64,000 nucleotides of DNA, from positions 109,729-173,728 of the forward strand of contig JANCYU010000047.1 of NCBI GenBank assembly GCA_026122205.1, written 5' to 3'. Shown one piece after another: positions 54,301-64,000 of the stretch. The notes under the pieces were generated by a model. That model saw only the letters and a list, made by a program, of their open reading frames with translations, was not told the DNA's origin and ran no database searches. This stretch comes from Galdieria yellowstonensis. Taxonomy: Eukaryota; Rhodophyta; Bangiophyceae; Galdieriales; Galdieriaceae. Positions within the stretch are counted from its first letter, which is position 1, and each line of letters opens with the position of its first letter. A program made the position numbers and the translations under genes.

Positions 54301-55559
54301 CACGTTCTTATCACTCTGTCATAGCAAAACCTCGCTCGATTGGTTCGGTTTCACTGTAGCTTCCCCTGAGCACCTACAACACTAGCAACCCAAGAAGGCA
54401 ACGAGAAGATAAAAGCCAAGCCGTCCTTGCGTTACTTTTTTTTCAAAATAAACTTGAATTATTAATCGACATAAAGCCTGAACGATTGCAAGAAGGCTTG
54501 GTAGCCTTGTTATACCGGAGCTAACTCGCAGGAGACAATGATACGACCGGCTGGCTATGCAAAAGACGAACCAGCGGTTGTTGCATTCCCAGTGTCACGC
54601 ATTTTTACTCGTTATCGAATAGCATTCCGTCTTTTGCCCTAGTTATTCTCGTTTTATGTCGCCCGAGCGCATAGACATGCCGTCTTGGTAGCGCAACCCC
54701 TTATCACTCTCTACCGACAGAAAAAAGGGTAACTTGACACTCTAGGTTTCCTTTGCATTGCCAGTCTAGATACAAATCAAAGCAGAGTCCAAAGAGTTTA
54801 GACCCCTTTTGTTTCTTCTATTGGCACTGGCAACCAAAGTGTTCTGCACCAAATGGTTCCAACCGATTGAGTATGGTGGAAAGTTGACGTCTGCTTTGCC
54901 GCCTCTTTTTGGTGTCTCTCGTGTGTTTTGCCTTTCGAAGCTCAAAGACTATTTACTTCCTGCATGTTTTAGAGGATTCTCCAGATATTTTTTGTACTAG
55001 TCTTATTACATGCTTTCTGGTGCGTGAATGGCTCTATTGACGGCGGTGTTGTCATTTTCTTGCCAATCTCCACCGCTTCAACTGCCAAATTGTGTGCGTG
55101 TATATACATATATTTATAGATTCGTGGTGTAAAAAGAAGAGTGCAATAATTGAAAAGTAAGAGCAGAGTACTAAGGTACCTGTAGAGAAGAACTTGAGAA
55201 GTGGTCATGGCCTCTTACATGAGTACCTTTAAAAGCTGTTTTTGCTTGTAGAGATTGCAAGTTTAGTGTAGTTGAAAGGGTATGCAAGTATCATTCAGTG
55301 CCTTTAAGAGCGTGTGAGTGTACATGGAACTTTTCAAGTTGAATAGGTAGATTTGGTTGAGCAAAGTATATGGAAAAATTGCAGCCTTGTTAAGCCGAAA
55401 GAATTTACAAAATTAGACAAGTAAACTTGAAATTTTCCTTACTACTATCTCCAGCGCAGCACACGTATCGGCTTGTCGCGTTGCAAACTCTACTATCGAT
55501 GACGCCGTAACTTTTTTTGCGAGTTGTGCTTTTTTCGGATCACTGTCCATGGTAAAGCT
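51345..55559. other. 4.2-kb gene-poor stretch
   Basis: I found no ORF over about 120 codons, no recognisable protein motif, no tRNA and no intact repeat. Several short frames around 53.7-54.4 kb on both strands lack motifs. One block at 52.63-52.69 kb (GCAGACGTAATTTTTGGAC...GTTGACACAG) loosely resembles part of repeat family R and may be a very old fragment. This marks the transition from gene-rich arm to subtelomere. Confidence 0.5.
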
Positions 55560-57430
55560 ACTGGTAAGGATCAAATTGCTATGGAGTTTTGGAACCTGAT
55601 TATTCTTGTTGCTTCCACTTCATCAATTTCATCATCTTCAGAACAAGGAGGATTCCATAATTCATCTGTAATGGATCAGCCGATAAGCTGAGTGCTGCTC
55701 CGCTCGCTCAGTTGGACCTTTCAAAGTGGAAAGATTCCAAGCTCATTGAACACATCTCATCTAATCTACGTATCGAAAAGAGGAAATTTGAGTCTCATGA
55801 ACAATTATCCAGGCATCAGTCTCATTGTACCTTTTTTGAAACTGCTGAGTGCAACTGTTACCAATCGTAGACTCAAAGCGGTCGAAGGCTCACAGCATTT
55901 CAGTACGAGAGCGAGTCTGCATTCGTACTCGCGAGGAATGTGCAGCTCAAGTCACTGCTTTGGTAGAGTGTGTCCAACGACGATGGAACAAGGAAATGCG
56001 TCCTACTTATGCATGTTTCATCGATTTACGTAAAGCTTTTGATCGAGTTCCACATGAAGCCTTGTTTCGTAAACTGGAAAGTTTACGCATTCGAGGTCGA
56101 TGTTTGGAATTTTATCGTGGGCTTTATCATAGTTCGTTGACACAAATATCTCCACTGATATCAGAAACATTCTCACCTATCTTTTCTTTTTGTAGAGGTG
56201 TACGTTAAGGTGATCCTTCTTCTTCCGTTGTTGTTCGATCTGTTTATCAATCATCAATGGCAGTGGTACAGAGAATCTATTAACTGGATTGATGTTTTCC
56301 GACTATATGGTATTTTTAGCGCCTAGCTGGATTGTCTGGAAGCCTCCATGCGCAAGGTAAGTGAGCTTTGACTGAATTTGAAATGAAAATCGGTAAGCCA
56401 ACTACCGTTGTGCCGTTATCCATGGATGTATAGATAAGGTAAGTAGGAGGCAGTGGCAGTTGCAAGGCAAAGACATACTTGTGGTCGAAAAATATCGTCA
56501 TTTGGGTATTGATTTGAATACGAGCTTGTCGGCAAAAGGATTTATTTTGCAACTTCAAATCCAGCGCTATGGGCAATGATTTTGGATGGCAACTCGAATT
56601 TTGCGCGATAGTGGAATTCCGATGGATCTCCTCCTATGTGTTGTCTAGAGTTGTTTACTAGCCTGTTCAGTTTGGGCTCTGAGTAGCGGGGTATGCATCA
56701 ACTACATGCCAGACGTTTGAGTTTGGTATTGACTCGAACTTTGCGAATGGTGGTAGGAGTACATACGAAACACGCAGGAGTGAGTATTCCTGCTTTTTAT
56801 ACCGAACTGGGTATATCCAGTGTGGAATCACTTATAGCAGGACGCCGAGCACGTTTATGGGCCAAAAGTCCTGCTATGCGTACATGGATTAGCCACTTGT
56901 GTCAATGGATACCTACATTTGGGGAAGGAACATGGGTGGAAAACATCAAAGCATGGTTGTTGAGGAGATTGGGTAGCTCGGCGGTAGGGGAGATTGAGAT
57001 GTCTCCTCGTGGTTCCAAGACATTGCAACGAGCAGTGCAACAGGTTATTCATCACAAATGGCTAACTACTGGCAAAATGACTCAACCCCATACATGGCAA
57101 GAGTATTGTCAGTATGCATTACAAAGCGGTAGTGCATTGTTGCGTGATAGCTCCCTCCACTTTCCCGAATATAGCAAAAGTCTTCAATGGCTATTGCGTA
57201 TGCGTGTTGGTGGTTGGAGTTCCTGCTCGCGGCTCGCCAGAATAGGTATATTGGATAAACAATAGAAGACTCGTTGTCCTTGTTATTTGGCCAATGTACT
57301 TGAAACATCGAGTCATTTACAACAAAAAAGGTCCGTTATCATGCTCAGCCGAATCGCCGCTGCACACCCAAGAAACCAATCAATTGCCAACAATTACAGT
57401 TGATTGCAATCTTAACGGGACTAAGGGCAC
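55560..57430 (+). mobile_element. Decayed non-LTR retrotransposon (LINE) reverse transcriptase
   Basis: Ordered RT motifs occur across shifting frames. IPSSLN followed by MNNYPGISLI and FLKLLSATVTNRRLKAVEG (RT-0/1) are near 55.73-55.89 kb. ACFIDLRKAFDRVPHEALF (RT-2/3) is near 56.01-56.06 kb, then CRGVR-stop-GDPSS (RT-4) near 56.19 kb. LMFSDYMVF replaces the catalytic FADD box near 56.29 kb. A long thumb/C-terminal frame (56693-57265) has LARIGILDKQ and a degraded CPC zinc-knuckle-like end after 57265. Several stops, at least three frame changes and a mutated second Asp of the active-site pair show it is dead. No endonuclease or ORF1 was seen, so it is 5'-truncated, as is usual for LINE insertions. 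It lies just inside the satellite. Confidence 0.85.
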
Positions 57431-60400
57431 TATGGCTTGTTAAAAAAACTTAAACCACACAAATACAAGTATGTAAAAAAATTCCCATTCCTTGACAAGT
57501 TTAGATAGGAAACTACAAAATCATTGAACAATTTTATAAAGTATCACGCCTAGGAGAATGCAGCATTGAATTGATAAAGGAAATCTCAATAATAGCAATC
57601 CTTTCGGCGATTTCAAAGAACATGGTACAGCGATTTGGAAACGACTGCCTCCGTTTGCTAGTCCCGATTCAACCATCGTATCTTTGTCCACTGATTTGAC
57701 TGTTGCACATTGAGAATTAGGGCAAAAACAAGGGATAAAGAAGGAACGATATCTCAACGTATAAAAGCCACATAACGCTTATGACGTAAATTCAAGTGGT
57801 TAAAAGGCTCCAAGATAAAAAAGCAGCCTACTGTGTCAAGCCACTCCTTGCATAAACAAAGAATTGCACAATCGAACCTGGCATTGTACTTAAACTGCAA
57901 CCACTTATATCGATCTAGCACGGTGCCGGGCTTAGAAAAATTACTGTTGTCAGAGCAACTTACGTTACATCAAGGCTGCTACACTGCATGTCCGAGTTGT
58001 CGACTCGCAATAAAGAAGAGTTATGAAGGACTGCAGAGCAACTGTAATGCCTACAAATGACAAAAAGCCCTGATAATTGCAATTTGCCGAGCTACTTTTA
58101 CATTGGATTTCAAATGTCAAGGAATAGACGTTTCCGCGTGCAATTTATCACTCGTCTTATGCTTTTTTGTCCAAAGATCCACTTGTCCAGCACTTGAAAT
58201 TAACGCAGGAAAATCTTAGAAACGAAACTCTTTTCGTTGCATAAAAAACATAAAAAGGAACAAAGATGTACTGCATGACAAAGAGGCCGAACGTATTCAC
58301 TAACGTAGAGATATTGTAATGAACTGAAGAGACAAAAACCATGCATAGTCGCAATTCTCTTGGCGATTTACAAGGACAGATTAGAACTGTCTTGGAATAA
58401 CTGCTTCCTCGTACAATTCACGATTCAACCAATATCTTTTGTACAATGCTCCATTTGCCACGCAATTAGAAATAAGGCAAGAAGAAAAATATGAAAACGT
58501 GACACGTCTCAGGTTATAAAAACATACAAAAGGATGCAATGTAACTGCAAGTAGTTAAAAACTTGAAACTATGCAATGCAGCAATTGAACTATACTTAAA
58601 CCACCAGTGGTGCCGTCGAATTTCTCAATGCTGGGCGACCCAACTGGCTTACCCTGCAGCAATTTAAATCTACCCACAATGGTGTTGGTCACAGAAGATT
58701 TACTACCGTCAGAATACTTTTTACGCTATACCAAGGCTTATTCACTGTTTCGACGTCTTCTAGTTGCAATAAAAACTCACTGATTACATGCTACTACAGG
58801 GATTGTACTGCAATAAAATTAAAAAAAGACCTCAAAAAAGCCAATGCTCTCAGCGAAGAGCATTACGAAAAGGGTACAAGGCAATGAGAACCAGTTCAAT
58901 CATGCATAGAATAACAGTGGTACTATCAAATTGAGAATCGTTAGAAAACCGAACTAGCTTACACTGCAATAATTTGCATCTATTCACGAGGTTGTTGGGG
59001 AAAGAGTATTTACGATTGTCAAATCGTGGTTACTTCACTGTTTCTCAGAATTGTGGACTTTAATAAGGAGACATAGGCTTTTCGAAACGCTAGAAGCATT
59101 GTAATGCATCGAAATGACAAAAAGAATCCTCCACACTAGAAATCCTCCCAGCCGATTGTGATAATTGATTAGCACTGTCTAGAGACCACTGCTTCCTCGT
59201 GCAAACATCGGTTCTACAATGGTTTTCTGTTCTTTGCAATTATAATAAAATTAAATTATCGAAAAGAAACCCATCCCAAAGAGTGAATATATAAAGAAAG
59301 ATGTAGAGTAAATGCTAACTGTTAAAAAGCAGTACAGAAAAGGCACATGGAACTGTACTAGTTCAGTTATGCATAAACTTACAGAATTGCCTTCTCGTTG
59401 GACGCCGTTAGCAACAAACCAACTTACACTGCATTAACCATTATAGCGTTACGACAAAATTGGCTACGGAGTACAAAGCATTGTCGAGATACTTTTTTTT
59501 CGTTATATCGCTAGTGTTGCATGGCAGTTATGAATTGTCGATTCGTGATTAAGAGGCATAATGACAACATAACACTACAGGCTTTCTTACGCGTTCATAA
59601 GACCAAAGCCAATAAGAATGGCAATCATCTCTATGATTTGCAACAATAAATTTGAACTGTTTAGAAACAACCGATTCGTTGTCCAAGTCACGAAACAACC
59701 AATGCTTCTTTGACAACTGATCCGCTAGTCACACATTTAGAATTAACTTAATAATAAATTAAAAAGCTTACCATTGTAGTTTATAAAACTCAACAAAAGG
59801 AAAATACTTTAGCCACAAATTGTATACGGAGACATTAAGCAATAGTCACCAAGCACTGAGTCCATCCAACAAAGAATAGTAGGCTAACTGTACGATCAAA
59901 TCCAGCATCGTTGGGCAGCCAAGCGAGCTAAAACTGCAATAGGTTGTAGCGATCCACGACGATGTTGGTCGTAAAATTTTTACCATGGTCAAAACATATT
60001 TTGAGTTATATCAAGGTTTGTTCAACGTTTCAAATTCGTCGACTTGTAACAAAGAAGCTCCATAAAAACATGCCACTACATGGCTTTTACATGCAGTAAA
60101 AGTACAAAAAGCATGATAAATGGCTATCCACCAAGCAAAAACACGAGTAGTACAAGGTGCTGCACTAGTTCGATTGTGCATTAACCAACAGTGGTACCAT
60201 CAAAAATTTCTTAATCGCAATCCTCTCCGCTGTTTACAATGATGGATCAGAACTGTGTAGAACTAACTGATTCCTTGTGTGCAACAGTGCAACCAACGCA
60301 TTTTGGAGCGATGCTCCGCATGTCTCACATGTCGAATCAAGGTAAGCATAAAGTATAAGATCCTTATTTTTTATAGTTTATCAAACACAAATAGGGAGAT

Positions 60401-63400
60401 ATTGTAACAAAAATTGTTGAACAGCATTAAGAAAAAGATGCAATGCACTGTGTCAATCCAATCAAGATAGATGAATAGTTGTTCGGTCGAATCGAGCATC
60501 CACGGGTATAAAAACGAGCCAACACAGCAATAGCCATATCAACCTACGACTTTAGTTGGCAAAGAAGATTTACGGTTGTCAAAGTATATTTTAGATCAGA
60601 TCGAGGTAGCACCATTATTTCAGAGTTTTCGACCTGTAGTAAAAAGACTTATGATTACGTGAAACCATAAGTGTTGTACTGCACTACTTTTGCAGAGAAA
60701 ACACAAAAATGACGATCCTTTCACCAGAAAACCATTACTAAAAAGCTAGGTACAAAACACTGCATCAGCTCCATCGCAAATAAACCAAGAGTGGTACCAT
60801 CAAATTGAGAATCGTTGGGCAACTGAACAAGCAATTGCTCAAAAAGTTACATTTATCCACGACTGTTGGGCACCGAAGATTTACTATAGTCAATTTGAGG
60901 TTTTTTCATCGCTATTTAGAATTCTGAATTTGAAAAAAGGAGAATTAAGTTTTCAATGACTCGAAAAGACATGGTGATGCATCAAATTGACTAAAAAACC
61001 GTGACAATAGAAACCTCTCAGCCAGTCCTAACAACTGATGACAACTGTTTAGAGACCCCACTGCTTCTTCGTGTAAGCCATTGTTCAACCAATGCTACTT
61101 TTTTCATTTGATATGCTTGTGCTACAGTTAAAATTATAATCAAACTCAATTACAGAAACTGAAAACACTGTACATATTCTGAAAACATAACAACAGGTGT
61201 AGCGAAAACGCAAATTTTTCAAAAGCACGACAAAAAAGCTACATTAAACTGTACTAGTTCAATTATGCAAAAACTAACAGCAGTATCTTCTCATTGGACA
61301 ACGTTGACGACAAGTCAACTTACACTACAGTAGCCAGTATAGCACTACGACGAAGTTAAACACAGAATACTAAGCACTGTTAAGGCACTTTTTTTAATTA
61401 TATCACGGTTAATGTACGACATTTCAGAGTGGTCGACTCGAAACAAGTAGGCACAAAGATTAAATGACAATATAGGCTTTGGAACGTATTCAACTGACCA
61501 AAAAACAATAATAATGGCAATCGTCCCAACGGTTTGCAGCAATGGATTTAAATTTTCTAGACTCAACTAGCTCCTGGTGCTACTTACAAAACAATAAATG
61601 ATACTTTGACAACCGCAACTATACTAACAAATTTAGAATTAAGACAAGAATGATATCTAACAGCTAACGCTATATAGTTTATAAAACGCAACAGAAGAAA
61701 GCTGCTATAGATACAAATTGTTAAAACGCATTAGGGAAGAAGTACCTTGCACTGATTCAATGCAGTTAAGTATAGATGAGTAATTGTACAAGCGAGACGA
61801 GCATCAGTGGGTATCCACCACGAACGATCACTGCAACAGCTTTTATCGGTTTTGGATGGTGTTTCACAAAAAGCTTAACAGTAGTCAAAGTACATTTTAA
61901 AGTATGCCAAGGCTGTTTTGTTGTTACATAGTCTTCAACTTGCAATTTCGAGGCCTAATGAGTACATGGCATTAGAGGTATTGTACTACAATAAAATTAC
62001 AGGAACAAACGATAATGGCGATCCTTTGAGCAGAAAACCATCACTCAAAAGTTACAAGGCACTACACTAACCCAGTCTTGAATGAATCCAGAGTGGTAAA
62101 ATCAAATTAAGGATTGTTGAACAACTGTTGACTCAATAAGTTACATTTATCCACCACTTTTGGGCACCCAAGACTTACTATAATAAATTCGTGGTTACTT
62201 CATTGCTTTTCAGAGTCCTGGAATTGTAATAAAGAGAATGAAGCTTTCACTGACTCTGGAGGCATTGTAATGCATCGTAATGACCGAAATGACCCTTCAT
62301 AATGGAAACCTCTCAACCAACTCTAACAATGGATGACAACTGTTTAGAGACCCCATTGCTTTTTCTTGTAAGGCATTATTCAACCACTGTTATTTTTTTC
62401 ATTTGATATGCTTGTGTCCCAGTAAAAATTATATTCAAATTAAATTATAGAAACGGAACCCTGCACATATTGTAAAAACATAACAATTGGTGTTGCGTAC
62501 ATGCAAATTTTTCAAAAGCACGACAAAAAGCTACATTGAACTGTACTAGTTCAATCATGCAAAAAACCATCAGAAGTATCTTCTCCTGGACAAGTTGACA
62601 ACAAGTCAACTTATACTAGAGTAGCCATTTTAGCACTACGACTAAGTAATCCCCCGAATACTAAGTACTGTCAAGGCACTTTTTTAATTATATCACGGTT
62701 ATTACACTACATTTCAGAGTGGACGACTCGAAATAAAGAGACATAGTGATTAAATGACAATGTAGGCCTTGGAACATATTCAATTGACAAAAAAGCAATA
62801 ACGGCAATCGTCCCAACGATTTGCAGCAATGGATTTGAATTGTTTAGGCTCAACTAGCTCGTTGTGCTACTTACGAAACAACCACTGATACTTTGACCAC
62901 TGCAACTCTAGTAACCTATTTAGATTAAGGTAAAAGTACTATCTAAACGGTTATCCTATATAGTTACTAAAACACAACAGAAGGAAGCTGCTATCGCCGC
63001 AAATGGTTAAAACACATTGACGAAGAGGTACCATTCACTGAGCGAATTTAATGAAGATTAGACGAGCAATTGAACGATCGAGGCAAGCATCAATGGGGTA
63101 TCCAAGAGAGATGACACTGCAACAGCTTTTACTAACTTAAGACAGCGTTGGGTACAAAATCTTTACAATGGTCAAGATACATACCACGCTAAAGTAGCTT
63201 CATCGCCTCAAAGTAATCGCTTCGTAACAAAAAGGTCTAAAAAATACGTGCCACTACAGTTATAGTATTGCAATGAAAGCAAGCAAAAAAAGTGGGTAAC
63301 CGCAGTTCTTTGAGAAAGAGCATCACATAAGAGTATAAGAGGTATCACTAATCCACTAATGAGCGCAACTATGGTACCACCGAGTTGAACTGGGAAAAAT

Positions 63401-63480
63401 GAAGCTGGCTTAAAAAGATAGAGCAGTAAGCACCTGCGACAAAGTTGAAACAGACACACTTACTACAGTAATAATGATTT
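57431..63480 (+). repeat. Subtelomeric degenerate satellite with about 1.3-kb higher-order period
   Basis: AT-rich, gene-free DNA in which the same words recur: TAGTTTATAAAAC-type boxes near 59779, 60375, 61675 and 62960; GGTATCC-type marker after a GAGCATC near 60490, 61795 and 63085; CAGTGGTAC...TCAAATTGAGAATCGTT near 58912, 60787 and (diverged) 62090; and AACAG...AGTATCTTCTC near 61275 and 62564, with a diverged form at 59388. Spacings of 1287-1310 bp between like markers in the last three turns, with several related but different blocks inside each turn, indicate a higher-order repeat of shorter monomers. The turns nearest the telomere (60.4-63.4 kb) are the most alike; those further in are more diverged. 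No ORF exceeds about 85 codons. Confidence 0.82.
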
Positions 63481-63589
63481 TTACGACGTCATCAGATGGA
63501 TGCGTTTGGGAGGTGGGTAAGAGGCTGACAGGTTTACAAGGTTGTTAGGTTCCTTATGTTTTCTTACGTTTTCTTAGGTTTTCTTAGTC

Positions 63590-64000
63590 TTAGGGTTTAT
63601 TAGGGTTTATTAGGGTTTATTTAGGGTTTATTAGGGTTTATTTAGGGTTTATTAGGGTTTATTAGGGTTTATTTAGGGTTTATTAGGGTTTATTAGGGTT
63701 TATTAGGGTTTATTAGGGTTTATTAGGGTTTATTTAGGGTTTATTTAGGGTTTATTTAGGGTTTATTAGGGTTTATTAGGGTTTATTAGGGTTTATTAGG
63801 GTTTATTAGGGTTTATTAGGGTTTATTAGGGTTTATTTAGGGTTTATTTAGGGTTTATTTAGGGTTTATTAGGGTTTATTAGGGTTTATTAGGGTTTATT
63901 TAGGGTTTATTAGGGTTTATTAGGGTTTATTAGGGTTTATTAGGGTTTATTAGGGTTTATTAGGGTTTATTTAGGGTTTATTAGGGTTTATTAGGGTTTA
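63590..64000 (+). repeat. Telomeric repeat array, mixed 10- and 11-bp units
   Basis: About 40 tandem copies of TTAGGGTTTA (10 bp) mixed with TTTAGGGTTTA (11 bp), running to the window end with the G-rich strand 5' to 3' toward the end, the orientation of a right-hand chromosome terminus. The units embed both vertebrate-type TTAGGG and plant-type TTTAGGG. Just inside (63551-63589) is a degenerate TTTTCTTAGG/TTTTCTTACG prelude. Confidence 0.95.

Noticed and set aside
57431..63480. CRISPR-like or protein-coding array
   Set aside because: Repeats are long, diverged and not separated by unique spacers, the setting is a eukaryotic subtelomere, and all frames are riddled with stops.

Overview
The window is a nuclear chromosome end from a unicellular eukaryotic alga, most likely a cyanidiophyte red alga close to Galdieria sulphuraria. 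The reasons are: genes packed tightly with many 41-89 nt introns (mostly GTAAG...TAG), plastid metabolism encoded in the nucleus (class II DAHP synthase, class I aldolase with an N-terminal targeting extension, ribose-5-phosphate isomerase), a chloroplast sensor kinase, an NblA/Ycf18-like phycobilisome-degradation protein that only makes sense in a phycobilisome organism, and a possible starch-associated Trp-rich protein. The species is inferred, not proven.

Layout. 1-5.1 kb: the 3' part of the spliceosomal helicase PRP22, tryptophanyl-tRNA synthetase, a Golgi Qa-SNARE and a small ORF. 5.4-8.9 kb: a wrecked PFK-2/FBPase-2 pseudogene cut off by a dispersed repeat, then gene-free DNA. 8.9-18.4 kb: BAR-domain protein, ATM1-type mitochondrial ABC transporter, HAD-like protein, PAP2-like membrane protein and a membrane-anchored aspartic protease. 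18.8-19.5 kb: a frameshifted relic of a Crinkler/RHS-like P-loop gene. 19.7-25.1 kb: DAHP synthase, a coiled-coil protein, an ESV1/LESV-like Trp-rich protein and the NblA-like protein. 25.2-27.2 kb: second dispersed repeat and a decayed TnpB/Fanzor gene. 27.7-43.6 kb: a dense housekeeping block (PP2-A10-like protein, HPPD, tRNA-Thr, GT90, aldolase, IMP2-like peptidase, Sec14-like protein, acetyl-CoA hydrolase, RPI, NFS1, CSK, coiled-coil protein). 44-51.3 kb: third dispersed repeat, a lone 5S rRNA gene and two Crinkler/RHS-like NTPase genes. 51.3-57.4 kb: no intact gene, but a decayed LINE reverse transcriptase. 57.4-63.5 kb: a degenerate subtelomeric satellite with a period near 1.3 kb. 63.59-64.0 kb: the telomere, a mixture of 10- and 11-bp units.

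How it fits together. The left 43 kb is ordinary gene-rich arm, with divergent starts 25 bp apart (NFS1/CSK), same-strand genes 0-30 bp apart (NFS1-RPI-ACH1, IMP2-SEC14L) and convergent genes sharing stop-codon bases (PRP22/TrpRS). Shikimate/tyrosine metabolism is represented by DAHP synthase and HPPD; carbon metabolism by aldolase, RPI and the PFKFB relic; Fe-S biogenesis by NFS1 and ATM1. Toward the telomere single-copy genes give way to Crinkler/RHS-like NTPases, retroelement relics and satellite. This resembles the association of RHS-type genes with retroelements and chromosome ends in trypanosomes. Gene models were spliced by hand; exon sums were checked to be multiples of three.
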